Of a DNA stretch of 64,000 nt, positions 36,937 to 45,536 are shown piece by piece. Position numbers and translations under genes: made by a program. How positions within the stretch are numbered: position 1 is the stretch's first letter; every line of letters begins with the position of its first letter. Under the pieces are notes generated by a model. The model had not been told where the DNA came from and did no database searches. It saw nothing but the letters and a program-made list of their open reading frames with translations. Source of the stretch: Neorhizobium alkalisoli (GTDB lineage: Bacteria; Pseudomonadota; Alphaproteobacteria; Rhizobiales; Rhizobiaceae); assembly GCF_002968635.1 (NCBI RefSeq), contig NZ_PVBN01000006.1:310001-374000 (forward strand). The letters run 5' to 3'.

Positions 36937-38709
36937 TTGACGAATTTCCAAGAGCTTGGCCTTGCCAAGCAGCTCGTAGCCACTCTTTTTGCGCTTGGTT
37001 ACGAAACGCCCACGCCGATCCAGGCCCAGGCGATCCCACAGCTTCTCGAAGGCCGCGACATGATCGGCCTCGCCCAGACCGGCACCGGCAAAACCGCTGC
37101 ATTCGGTCTCCCGCTCATCGAAATGCTCCTGAAGGACCCCAAGCGTCCCGACAACCGCACCACCCGCACCCTGATCCTGGCTCCGACCCGCGAACTGGTC
37201 AACCAGATCGCCGTCAACCTGAAGAGCTATGTCCGCAATACGCCGTTGAAGATCAACGCCGTCGTCGGCGGTGCATCGATCAACAAGCAGCAGCTGCAGC
37301 TGGAAAAGGGCACCGACATTCTCGTCGCGACCCCCGGCCGCCTGCTCGACCTGATCGCCCGCCGCGCGATCGGTTTGACCACCGTACGCTATCTGGTGCT
37401 CGACGAAGCCGACCAGATGCTCGACCTCGGTTTCATCCATGACCTTCGCAAGATCTCGAAGATGGTTCCGGCCAAGCGCCAGACCCTGCTCTTCTCGGCC
37501 ACCATGCCGAAGGCGATCGCCGATCTCGCAGCCGACTTCCTCAAGGATCCGGTGCAGGTCTCCGTCACGCCTCCGGGCAAGGCTGCCGACAAGGTGGAAC
37601 AATTCGTCCACTTCGTCGCAGGCAAGAACGACAAGACCGATCTCCTCAAGAAGTCGCTCGAGGACAATCCCGATGGCCGCGCCATGGTCTTCCTGCGCAC
37701 CAAGCACGGCGCCGAGAAGCTTTCAAAGCATCTCGAGCATATCGGCTTCAAGGTCGCTTCGATCCACGGCAACAAGAGCCAGGGCCAGCGCGAGCGCGCC
37801 CTGAAGGCCTTCCGGGACAACGAAATCCGAGTCCTCGTGGCAACCGACGTCGCTGCCCGAGGCATCGACATTCCCGGCGTGACGCATGTCTTCAACTACG
37901 ACCTTCCGGAAGTGCCGGATGCCTACGTGCACCGCATCGGCCGTACCGCACGTGCCGGCCGCGACGGTATCGCGATTGCTTTCTGCGCACCGGACGAAAC
38001 GGGTCTGCTGCGTGACATCGAACGCCTGATGACCATCGAAATCGCAACCGCCTCCGGCGAGCGTCCGGAGGGCATGAGCCGTCCTTCGCGCGGCGGCGGC
38101 AACCGTGGCGGCGCCAATCGCGGCCGAGGCGGCAATGGTGGCGGCAACGGCGCAGGACAGGGTCGCGGTCGTGGAAACGGCGAAGGCCGTCCGGAGCGTC
38201 GCGAACGCCCGGCCCGCAAGCCCTTCTTCGCATCGGAAGATGAAGGCGGCGCCCGTTCGGAAGAACGCGGCGAGCGTCAGGATCGTCCGTTCCGTGGCGA
38301 TCGTCCGCAGCGGCCCCATGGCGACCGTCCGCACCGCGGCGAACGCCGCAACGAGGACTTCCGCGGCCAGCGTCGCGGCGAAGAAGCACCGCGCTTCGAA
38401 GCCGACAACGATCTTGCCACGACGTCGGATTTCCGCCCTGCCAAGAAGCAGTTCGGCCCCCAGGACGGGGCGAAGAACGGTGGCGAAGGCAGACCGGCTC
38501 GCAAGGAACATCGCAAGGGCAATGGCGGCCAGAACCCGCACGCGGCGCATGCTCCGCATGAATCCGGCAACCAGCGCAAGGCGCATAACGGCGGCCAGGG
38601 CCGTCCGGCACATGCCGGTCAGCCGCAGGGCGAAAACCGTGGCCCGGTTCGGTTCGGCAACGACAACCGCAATGGCGGCCAGCAGGGCCGCAAACGCAGC
38701 CGGGCGTAA
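36937..38709 (+). CDS. rhlE: DEAD-box RNA helicase, RhlE type
   Basis: 590 residues. The TTG at 36937 is the start: it follows AAAGG with 9-bp spacing and yields the family N-terminus MTNFQELGLAKQL. Helicase motifs are in order: Q motif (PTPIQAQAIP), AQTGTGKT, PTRELVNQI, TPGRLLDL, DEAD, SATMP, then VATDVAARGIDIPGV and HRIGRTARAGR in the second RecA domain. Residues from about 375 on form a long basic, low-complexity tail rich in Gly, Arg, Asn and His, likely RNA-binding. It unwinds RNA in ribosome assembly or cold adaptation. Confidence 0.95.
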   Translation: MTNFQELGLAKQLVATLFALGYETPTPIQAQAIPQLLEGRDMIGLAQTGTGKTAAFGLPLIEMLLKDPKRPDNRTTRTLILAPTRELVNQIAVNLKSYVRNTPLKINAVVGGASINKQQLQLEKGTDILVATPGRLLDLIARRAIGLTTVRYLVLDEADQMLDLGFIHDLRKISKMVPAKRQTLLFSATMPKAIADLAADFLKDPVQVSVTPPGKAADKVEQFVHFVAGKNDKTDLLKKSLEDNPDGRAMVFLRTKHGAEKLSKHLEHIGFKVASIHGNKSQGQRERALKAFRDNEIRVLVATDVAARGIDIPGVTHVFNYDLPEVPDAYVHRIGRTARAGRDGIAIAFCAPDETGLLRDIERLMTIEIATASGERPEGMSRPSRGGGNRGGANRGRGGNGGGNGAGQGRGRGNGEGRPERRERPARKPFFASEDEGGARSEERGERQDRPFRGDRPQRPHGDRPHRGERRNEDFRGQRRGEEAPRFEADNDLATTSDFRPAKKQFGPQDGAKNGGEGRPARKEHRKGNGGQNPHAAHAPHESGNQRKAHNGGQGRPAHAGQPQGENRGPVRFGNDNRNGGQQGRKRSRA

Positions 38710-38722
38710 CCGACGAATAGGA

Positions 38723-38752
38723 AAAGAGGCCGCTTTCGCGGCCTCTTTTTTT
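38723..38752. terminator. Bidirectional Rho-independent terminator
   Basis: An 11-bp stem (38723-38733 with 38738-38748, loop TTTC) is followed by a T-run on the plus strand and TTTTCC on the minus strand. It serves the convergent rhlE and SDR genes. Confidence 0.93.
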
Positions 38753-38753
38753 G

Positions 38754-39497
38754 TCATTTGACTGCCGCGTTTCCGCCGTCCGCGAAAAGTGCGGCTCCCG
38801 CGACGAAACTCGCCATGGGGCTGGCGAGGAAAAGCGCCGCCCGCGCGATCTCTTCCGGTTGTCCGATCCGCTTCATCGCGTGCAGCCCGGCCGCCCATTC
38901 CTTCTGCGCGGCATCGCCGGCCATCGGCGTATCGACCCCACCAGGCAGAAGTGCATTGGCCCGAATGCCCTGCGCCCCATAGTCAGCCGTAATCCCCTTG
39001 ACCAATCCCATCAGGCCGGCCTTGGAAGCGCCATAGGTAGCCATGCCGGGAATGCCGACACTGGTGCCGACGAAGGTGGAGGTGAAGATGATCGATCCGC
39101 CGCCGCGTTCGAGCATGGCCGGGATTTGTGAGCGTGCACCGAGGAAGGCGCTGGCGAAATTCATGGTCATGGTCTGCTGCCATTCATCGATCGTCACCTC
39201 AACCAGCGGCTTGTAAGGCCCGACTGTGCCGGCATTGTTCAAGGCGATGTCGAGACCGCCGAACCGGCCGATCGCCGCATCGAGCAGCTTCCGGTGGGTA
39301 TCCTCTTCCGTGACATCGCCCGTCACGGCGACCGCGCGGCCGCCGGCCGCCTCGATTTCCGAAACCAGCTTCTGCAGTTCCGCCTCGCCTCGCGCATTGG
39401 CAACGACGGCAGCCCCCTCCGCGGCGAAGAGCAAGGCGGAGGCCCGGCCGATGCCGCTCGATGCGCCGGTGACGATGGCAACTTTGTTATTCAGCAT
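38754..39497 (-). CDS. Short-chain dehydrogenase/reductase
   Basis: 247 residues with TGASSGIG (residues 10-17), NNAG, the catalytic Ser in IIFTSTFVGTS, YGASK and the C-terminal GAALFADGGNAAVK. It is a classical NAD(P)-dependent SDR; the substrate cannot be assigned. It converges with rhlE. The EamA gene at 39583 is upstream on the same strand with an 85-bp gap. Confidence 0.92.
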   Translation of the reverse strand: MLNNKVAIVTGASSGIGRASALLFAAEGAAVVANARGEAELQKLVSEIEAAGGRAVAVTGDVTEEDTHRKLLDAAIGRFGGLDIALNNAGTVGPYKPLVEVTIDEWQQTMTMNFASAFLGARSQIPAMLERGGGSIIFTSTFVGTSVGIPGMATYGASKAGLMGLVKGITADYGAQGIRANALLPGGVDTPMAGDAAQKEWAAGLHAMKRIGQPEEIARAALFLASPMASFVAGAALFADGGNAAVK

Positions 39498-39582
39498 GAT
39501 GTAGCTCCTGTTGGGTTACATCTACTGCCTAAAACTGCGCAGCCTCCGGCGACACCCGTTTCCTGACCGATCGGCCATGCGC

Positions 39583-40455
39583 TCAGTTCTTCCTGTTCAC
39601 CAGATAGACACCCAGCACCACGATCACCGTGCCGACGATCATCGGCAGCGTCAGCGGCTCGCCGAAAAGGATGGCGGCCTCGATCGCCACGACCGGCGGC
39701 ATGAGGTAGATCAGCGAAGCCGCGCGAGACACCTGGCCTCGGCGGATGAGATAGAGCAGCAGGCCGACCGCGCCCATCGAAATGCCGAAGACGGACCATG
39801 CCATGGCGAACATCGCCTCATGCGTCCAGTCGAAGCGCAGGTTCTCCAGGAGAAGCGCGAGCGGCACCGTCACGATCAGGGCTCCGACGAATTGCAGCGT
39901 GGCGATCGAGAAAAGGTCCCCCTCCTGCAGGTGCCGTTTCTGGTAGAGCGTCCCGTACGTCACCGAGGTCATCGCGACGAGATTGATCAGCACGGGAAGG
40001 GCAAGGCCCGCAAGGCCGCGATCGAACACGTCGAGGAGCTGCGGCGAAATCGCGATCAGGATGCCGGCAAAGCCGAGCACCAGCCCGAACTTCTGCATGG
40101 GCCGCAGCCGCTCGCTGATGAAGAAGGGAGCAGCGAGCGCGGTGAGCAGCGGTTGCAGACCGGCGATGATTCCGGACAAGCCCGCCGGTACGCCCTGCCC
40201 GATCGCATACCAGACGCCCGACAGATAAAGGCCGTGCAGGAAGATGCCGGAGATGATCGCATAGCCGAATTGGCTCTTCGTCTTCGGCCATTTCGCCCCC
40301 ATGACCAGGCAGACGGCGAAGAAGGCTATGGCCGCAAGAGAGTGGCGGACGACGAGAAAAGTAAGGGGATCGGCATGCACCACCGCATATTTTGCAACGA
40401 TCCAACCCGTGGACCAGAGGAGGACAAACAGGGCCGGAGCCACGCGATCGAGCAT
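39583..40455 (-). CDS. EamA/DMT family transporter
   Basis: 290 residues from ATG 40455 (MLDRVAPALFVLLWSTGW); an upstream TTG would add eight residues. Ten predicted TM segments are in two EamA repeats, with FISERLRPMQKFGLVLGFAGI and LFGEPLTLPMIVGTVIVVLGVYLVNRK closing each half. The substrate is unknown. It may be co-transcribed with the SDR downstream. Confidence 0.92.
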   Translation of the reverse strand: MLDRVAPALFVLLWSTGWIVAKYAVVHADPLTFLVVRHSLAAIAFFAVCLVMGAKWPKTKSQFGYAIISGIFLHGLYLSGVWYAIGQGVPAGLSGIIAGLQPLLTALAAPFFISERLRPMQKFGLVLGFAGILIAISPQLLDVFDRGLAGLALPVLINLVAMTSVTYGTLYQKRHLQEGDLFSIATLQFVGALIVTVPLALLLENLRFDWTHEAMFAMAWSVFGISMGAVGLLLYLIRRGQVSRAASLIYLMPPVVAIEAAILFGEPLTLPMIVGTVIVVLGVYLVNRKN

Positions 40456-40787
40456 AAGGGATTTCCGGGTGATTATCAAAAAAGGCAGGTGGCGCCTGTC
40501 TATGCGCAGCTACCTCGATGGTCAAAGCAGAAAAACTGATCGCTTCATTGAACAGAGCTTCAAAAGGCTGAACAGCACTTGGGCAACTGGCGTTTTTGCA
40601 GGCAGCAACTTGATCGCCCGTCGGGAAAGCAAGAGCTTGTCCGCTCAAGGAATCAGCACATCTATTGATGTGGGGGCGCGCCGAAGCCATGATTTTCAAC
40701 GCGCTCGAATCTTCGCAGGCAACTGTGCATGGTTCTTGCATTGCGATCTGCGTTGTATTCAAATGACTAAAAAAGGGGAACGCGCCT
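40456..40787. other. Divergent intergenic region upstream of the ATP-grasp operon
   Basis: About 330 bp between divergent genes. No protein or RNA gene was recognised. The last 60 bp (A+T-rich, with AAAAAGGGGAA at 40770-40780) include the ribosome site for the TTG start at 40788. Confidence 0.5.
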
Positions 40788-42197
40788 TTGGCATTTGACG
40801 AAATGTTGACTGCGGAAAATCTTCCGCGCCCGCCATACAAGACCTATCATGAATGGTATACCAGCCAGGATGCCGCCCATCTGATCCGCAAGACCCAGGA
40901 TGCGGAAAACATCTTCAGGAAAACCGGCATCACCTTCGCGGTCTACGGACACGCAGACAGTTCCGAAAAGCTCATTCCCTTCGATATCATCCCCCGCATC
41001 ATTTCCGCCCGCGAATGGCGCAAGCTGGCGCAAGGCATCGAACAGCGGGTTCTGGCGCTCAACGCCTTCCTCGACGACATCTACCACAAGCAGGAAATCA
41101 TCAAGGCGGGTCGCATTCCGCGCGAACTGATCGAGAAGAACGTCGCCTTCCTGCCGGAGATGATCGGTTTTAAGCCGCCCGGCGGCGTCTATACCCATAT
41201 CGTCGGCACCGACATCGTGCGCACCGGCGAGGATCAGTTCTACGTGCTGGAGGACAATGCCCGCACGCCGTCCGGTGTCAGCTACATGCTGGAAAACCGC
41301 GAAACCATGATGCAGATGTTCCCGGAACTCTTTGCGCTGAACAAGGTGCAGCGGGTCGAGGACTATCCAAGGCTCCTGCGCCAGTCGCTCGCCTCGCTCG
41401 CCCCCGCCGGCTGCAAGGGCAAACCGCGCGTCGCAGTGCTGACGCCGGGCATCTTCAATTCCGCCTATTACGAACATTCGTTTCTCGCCGACCAGATGGG
41501 CGTCGAACTCGTCGAGGGCGGCGACCTGCGCGTCATCGACGGGCGCGTCAAGATGCGCACCACGCGCGGCTACGAAGCGATCGACGTGCTCTACCGCCGC
41601 GTCGACGACGACTTCCTGGATCCGCTCACCTTCCGGCCCGATTCGGCGCTCGGCATTCCCGGCATCATGGACGTCTACCGCGCCGGCAATATCACCATCG
41701 CCAATGCGCCCGGCACCGGCATTTCCGACGACAAGGCGATCTACTCCTATATGCCGGAGATCGTCGAATTCTATACCGGCCGCAAGGCGCTTCTGGAAAA
41801 CGTGCCGACCTGGCGCTGCTCCGAGCCGGACAGCCTGAAATACGTGCTGGAGCATATCGAGGAACTGGTCATCAAGGAGGTGCACGGCTCCGGCGGCTAC
41901 GGCATGCTTGTCGGTCCGACGGCCACCAAGAAGGAGCGCACCGACTTCGCCGAGAAACTCGCCGCCAAGCCGGCCAACTATATCGCCCAGCCGACGCTGG
42001 CGCTTTCGACAGTGCCGATCTTCGTCAACAAGGGCGTTGCCCCGCGGCATGTCGACCTGCGCCCTTACGTGCTGGTTTCCGACAAGGTGAAGATCATTCC
42101 CGGCGGACTGACCCGCGTGGCGCTGAAACAGGGATCCCTGGTGGTGAATTCCAGCCAGGGCGGCGGCACGAAGGACACCTGGGTTCTGGAAGATTGA
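40788..42197 (+). CDS. Circularly permuted ATP-grasp protein (DUF404/DUF407)
   Basis: 469 residues from TTG 40788 (AGGGGAA about 8 bp upstream); an ATG at 40803 would drop five residues. Motifs of the CP-ATP-grasp type are DNARTPSGVSYMLENRE, APGTGISDDKAIYSYMPEIV, KEVHGSGGYGMLVGP and the C-terminal GGLTRVALKQGSLVVNSSQGGGTKDTWVL. Such enzymes are predicted to form amide or peptide bonds. It heads a three-gene operon with alpha-E and transglutaminase-like proteins, a conserved set with a predicted peptide-modification role. Confidence 0.92.
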   Translation: MAFDEMLTAENLPRPPYKTYHEWYTSQDAAHLIRKTQDAENIFRKTGITFAVYGHADSSEKLIPFDIIPRIISAREWRKLAQGIEQRVLALNAFLDDIYHKQEIIKAGRIPRELIEKNVAFLPEMIGFKPPGGVYTHIVGTDIVRTGEDQFYVLEDNARTPSGVSYMLENRETMMQMFPELFALNKVQRVEDYPRLLRQSLASLAPAGCKGKPRVAVLTPGIFNSAYYEHSFLADQMGVELVEGGDLRVIDGRVKMRTTRGYEAIDVLYRRVDDDFLDPLTFRPDSALGIPGIMDVYRAGNITIANAPGTGISDDKAIYSYMPEIVEFYTGRKALLENVPTWRCSEPDSLKYVLEHIEELVIKEVHGSGGYGMLVGPTATKKERTDFAEKLAAKPANYIAQPTLALSTVPIFVNKGVAPRHVDLRPYVLVSDKVKIIPGGLTRVALKQGSLVVNSSQGGGTKDTWVLED

Positions 42198-42206
42198 GGC
42201 TGTAGA

Positions 42207-43148
42207 ATGCTTGGAAGAACTGCAAACGGCCTCTACTGGATGTTTCGCTACATCGAGAGAGCCGAAAATATAGCCCGTCTCGTCGATGCGGGCCTGCGCG
42301 TCTCGCTGACGCGCGCCGGCTCGAGCGACGAGGACTGGGACGGGGTGCTGCAGAGCGCCGGCGTCCGCGAAGCCTATTCGGAGGTCCACCCGCAGCTGAC
42401 TGCTGCTGATGCCATCGACTATCTGCTGCGCGACCAGTCCAATCCGTCGAGCGTGATGTCCTGCATCGAATGGGGACGCAACAATGCCCGCATGGTGCGG
42501 ACGGCGCTGACCCGGGAGACCTGGGAAGCCACCAACGAGGCGTGGATCGATCTGAAGGCACGGCTTGCCCGCAAGCCGAAACAGGCCGACCTTCCTGAAC
42601 TGATCGACGGGATCAAGCATCGCTGCGGCCTGATCCGCGGCGCCTTCCATGGCTCGATGCTCCGAAACGATCTCTACAACTTCTCGCGCATCGGCACCTT
42701 CATCGAGAGAGCAGACAATACCAGCCGCATTCTCGACGTGAAATATTACGTGCTGCTGCCTGCCGTCAGCCACGTAGGCTCGGCGCTCGACAATTTCCAA
42801 TGGGAATCGATCCTGCGTTCGGTCTCCGCACACCGCTCCTATGGCTGGGTCTACGACGGTGAATACCAGTCGGCGAATATCGCAGACTTCCTGATCCTCA
42901 AGGTCCAGATGCCCCGCTCGCTTGCCTATTGCTACGAGAAGATCGTCAGCAATCTCGGCTATATCGCCGAAGACTACGGCGAGCGGCTGAAGGCCCATGA
43001 GACGGCCGACGCAATCCGTTCGACGCTGAAGCGCAGCTCGATGCCCGACATCATGGATCAGGGCCTGCACGAATTTCTGGAAGACTTCGTCAGCCGCAAC
43101 AACCAGTTGAGTGCCGAGATCTCCGAAGGCTACCGCTTCTACCATTAA
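42207..43148 (+). CDS. Alpha-E domain protein (DUF403)
   Basis: 313 residues, mostly alpha-helical. The N-terminus MLGRTANGLYWMFRYIERAENIARL and the repeated IGTFIERADNTSRILDVKYY are family hallmarks. It follows the ATP-grasp gene by 9 bp and always travels with it in this operon type. No catalytic residues are known for the family. Confidence 0.92.
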   Translation: MLGRTANGLYWMFRYIERAENIARLVDAGLRVSLTRAGSSDEDWDGVLQSAGVREAYSEVHPQLTAADAIDYLLRDQSNPSSVMSCIEWGRNNARMVRTALTRETWEATNEAWIDLKARLARKPKQADLPELIDGIKHRCGLIRGAFHGSMLRNDLYNFSRIGTFIERADNTSRILDVKYYVLLPAVSHVGSALDNFQWESILRSVSAHRSYGWVYDGEYQSANIADFLILKVQMPRSLAYCYEKIVSNLGYIAEDYGERLKAHETADAIRSTLKRSSMPDIMDQGLHEFLEDFVSRNNQLSAEISEGYRFYH

Positions 43149-43174
43149 GCCCACAGGCACAGGATTTACAGCAC

Positions 43175-44023
43175 ATGCGGCTGAAGATTTCTCATACGAC
43201 CGAATATCTCTACGACCAGCCGGTGCCCTATTCGCTGCAGCGGCTGCGGCTGACGCCCGTCGACGGGCCGACCCAGAAGATCATCAACTGGTCGATCACC
43301 GTCGACGGCGCCAAGGTGGAGGCCGGTTATGCCGACCAGTTCGGCAATCGCGTCGAGCTCGTATCCGCCGAAGGCACGGAACACACGATCCGCATCAGCG
43401 CGTCCGGAGAGGTCGAAACCAGCGACTGCGCCGGAGTCTTCGGGCCGCATCAGGGTTTCTGCCCGCTCTGGCTCTTCCTGCGCGAGACGCCGCGCACCAA
43501 GGCGGGCAAGTTGATCAAGGACCTCGCCAAAGGCCTTAAGGGCGACAGCGAACTTGCCAGGATGCACGCGCTGATGGAGACGATCCATGAAATCGTCGCC
43601 TATACGCCGGGAACGACCGACACCGAGACGACCGCGGAAGAGGCCCTGGAGGCGAAGACCGGCGTCTGCCAGGACCACACGCATATCTTCATCTCGGCGG
43701 CGCGGCTCCTCGATATCCCGGCCCGCTACGTTTCCGGCTATCTGCTGATGGAAGGAACCACGGAGCAGGTGGCCACCCATGCCTGGAGCGAGGTATACCT
43801 GCCTGGCCTCGGCTGGGTCGGCTTCGACGCCGCGAATAATATCTGCCCCGACGATCGTTATGTGCGGATTGCCTCCGGCCTCTGCTACCGCGACTGCGCG
43901 CCCGTTTCCGGCATGCGCCTCGGCCTTGCGGGCGAAAATCTCAAGGTTTCGCTGACGGTCGCGCCTGGCCAGACGCAAAGCCAGAGCCAGAACGGGCAGA
44001 GCCAGAACCAGACGCAGGAATGA
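43175..44023 (+). CDS. Transglutaminase-like cysteine protease family protein
   Basis: 282 residues. An N-terminal beta-rich region starts MRLKISHTTEYLYDQPVPYS. The transglutaminase core follows, with Cys in KTGVCQDHTH (about 166), His in ATHAWSEVYLP (about 206) and Asp in GFDAANN. The last 15 or so residues are Gln/Ser/Asn repeats of low complexity (QSQSQNGQSQNQTQ). It would cleave or link peptides made by the ATP-grasp partner. It ends immediately before the convergent PIN-toxin gene. Confidence 0.93.
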   Translation: MRLKISHTTEYLYDQPVPYSLQRLRLTPVDGPTQKIINWSITVDGAKVEAGYADQFGNRVELVSAEGTEHTIRISASGEVETSDCAGVFGPHQGFCPLWLFLRETPRTKAGKLIKDLAKGLKGDSELARMHALMETIHEIVAYTPGTTDTETTAEEALEAKTGVCQDHTHIFISAARLLDIPARYVSGYLLMEGTTEQVATHAWSEVYLPGLGWVGFDAANNICPDDRYVRIASGLCYRDCAPVSGMRLGLAGENLKVSLTVAPGQTQSQSQNGQSQNQTQE

Positions 44024-44434
44024 TTAGATAGCCGCGTCAAGAGCGGTAAGATAATTTTGCGACGCATAGGCGAGAATCGCTTGATCGGCAGTTAGCAACG
44101 GCACGCTGAGATGTCTTGCCGTTGCAACGATAATCCGGTCTGCGGGATCACTGTGGAAGTCACCCGGCAGCCTTACGCTCTCGACTGCGATGGTCGGTTC
44201 CAAGGGAACTAATCTTATCCTCGGATGCATCAGGACTTCATCAAGCCATCGCGACACCTCCATACCCAATGGCAAACGCCCCTTTCGATCGAGCAGAGCA
44301 ATTTCCCATGGGGTAATGGCCGATACAAGGACTTCTCCGATATCGCTGGTGTCTAGAATCGTCCGGGCACGCTGCCCGAGTTTTGGATTACGACCCGTAA
44401 CCCAGACAAGCACATGCGTATCAACGAGTATCAT
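44024..44434 (-). CDS. vapC: PIN-domain toxin (VapC type)
   Basis: 136 residues. Acidic PIN residues are visible: D5 in LVDTHVLVW, E in TPWEIALL, the D of DPADRIIVATA and D in LLTADQAI. VapC toxins are Mg-dependent RNases that usually cut tRNA or rRNA. Its ATG overlaps the antitoxin stop (ATGA). The stop codon abuts the transglutaminase stop on the other strand. Confidence 0.93.
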   Translation of the reverse strand: MILVDTHVLVWVTGRNPKLGQRARTILDTSDIGEVLVSAITPWEIALLDRKGRLPLGMEVSRWLDEVLMHPRIRLVPLEPTIAVESVRLPGDFHSDPADRIIVATARHLSVPLLTADQAILAYASQNYLTALDAAI

Positions 44435-44676
44435 TTATATGCGTCCCATTCGCCCGGGTCGACCGCAGGGCCGAATGGATCGTCATAGCGAGAAACCGTC
44501 CCCTCCATAAAACCCCACAGGGGTTGCAGATCTTTGGTTTCACGAAACGGAGTCAGCACCGCAACCGGCTTCCCCCGTTTGGTAATAGTGATGGGCTGAC
44601 CGTCTTCATTCATTTCTTCGATCAGGCGCAGGCACGTGGCCTTAAATTCGGCCGCAGCAACTGTCTTGGCTGTCAT
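44431..44676 (-). CDS. Phd/YefM-type antitoxin partner of the PIN toxin
   Basis: 81 residues from ATG 44676; AGGAG lies 8 bp upstream of this codon, but only 2 bp from an alternative ATG at 44682. The Phd/YefM DNA-binding core is AAEFKATCLRLIEEM and PITITKRGKPVAVLTPF. The C-terminus ends in DPGEWDAYK, which should contact the toxin. A TGTACA hexamer at 44689-44694 overlaps the expected operator region. Confidence 0.92.
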   Translation of the reverse strand: MTAKTVAAAEFKATCLRLIEEMNEDGQPITITKRGKPVAVLTPFRETKDLQPLWGFMEGTVSRYDDPFGPAVDPGEWDAYK

Positions 44677-44794
44677 GACCATATCTCCTGTACATGTTTA
44701 CTTCTATATAGTCATTTTCGATCGTGCTCAATAGGCCGCAAGCCCGGCGCCACCTCCGCATGCTCTGCTCCTCCTCCGAAAAACGAGGTGAGGC

Positions 44795-45268
44795 ATGCTG
44801 TTTGGGCAATCCGTCTTTCAGTCGGTGCTGACGCGACTGAAAGAAGAACGCAGCGAGGAAGAGGCCGAAGAGACGGACGCCGGTTTCCGCATAAAAGGGC
44901 TTGGCCTCGGCTTCGTCGCCGCTACGGACGACGGCCCGACCAGCGCGGCGACCGGAACCGAAGCCTATTTCGCATTCCTGCCGGAACTGCCGGAGATCGA
45001 GGCCGCCTCGCACGAGCCGGACCCGGACGACCCGCCGGCACCGCAGATACCCCCTCACCTGCTTCGCCTGACACAGGAAGAGATTGCAGAGGAACTCGCA
45101 ATTACCGCCGCCGACACGGAGGCGACGCTTGCCGAAAAGCGGCGCCGATTCGCCAAGGCCAACCATCCCGATGGCGTCGTGCCGGAATTTCGCGACAACG
45201 CCAACATCCGCATGAAGACGGCCAACCTGCTGATCGACACGGCGATCAAGGGGCTTTTCTGGCGATAG
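44795..45268 (+). CDS. J-domain-like small protein
   Basis: 157 residues, GAGGTGAGG ribosome site. The C-terminal 65 residues resemble a J-domain, with LTQEEIAEELAITAADTEATLAEKRRRFAKANHPDG including the HPD tripeptide (about 124-126). The N-terminal half is acidic and Pro-rich (EPDPDDPPAPQIPP). It may recruit DnaK to a specific client. It is encoded alone, divergent from the antitoxin gene. Confidence 0.83.
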   Translation: MLFGQSVFQSVLTRLKEERSEEEAEETDAGFRIKGLGLGFVAATDDGPTSAATGTEAYFAFLPELPEIEAASHEPDPDDPPAPQIPPHLLRLTQEEIAEELAITAADTEATLAEKRRRFAKANHPDGVVPEFRDNANIRMKTANLLIDTAIKGLFWR

Positions 45269-45319
45269 ATCCGTTTTAAGGTGACATCTCGCCGTCAGGG
45301 ACTGCCTGAACTGCCTGCG

Positions 45320-45532
45320 CTAGTCCCTCGGCTCCTCCGAAGGCTTCTCCGCCGGCGGCTCGCGCTTTTCCAGAAACAGCTTGTAGGTCGCATAGATGCC
45401 CACGGCGCCGACGATGATCCCCCAGAACGGCTCGCCGGTATAAAGCTCGAACCCCGCCCAGACGAAGCAGACGGCCAGAATCAGAAGCCGCCGCCACAGC
45501 GGTGCGTAGAACGGGTGGTTCGGATCGATCAT
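45320..45532 (-). CDS. Small membrane protein of unknown function
   Basis: 70 residues from ATG 45532, preceded by AGGAG at 9 bp. Two TM helices (LLILAVCFVWAGFELYTG and FWGIIVGAVGIYATYKLFL) and a charged Pro/Glu-rich tail are visible. It starts 4 bp after the xylR stop, so it is probably co-transcribed with that regulator. No family was recognised. Confidence 0.8.
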   Translation of the reverse strand: MIDPNHPFYAPLWRRLLILAVCFVWAGFELYTGEPFWGIIVGAVGIYATYKLFLEKREPPAEKPSEEPRD

Positions 45533-45536
45533 GTCT

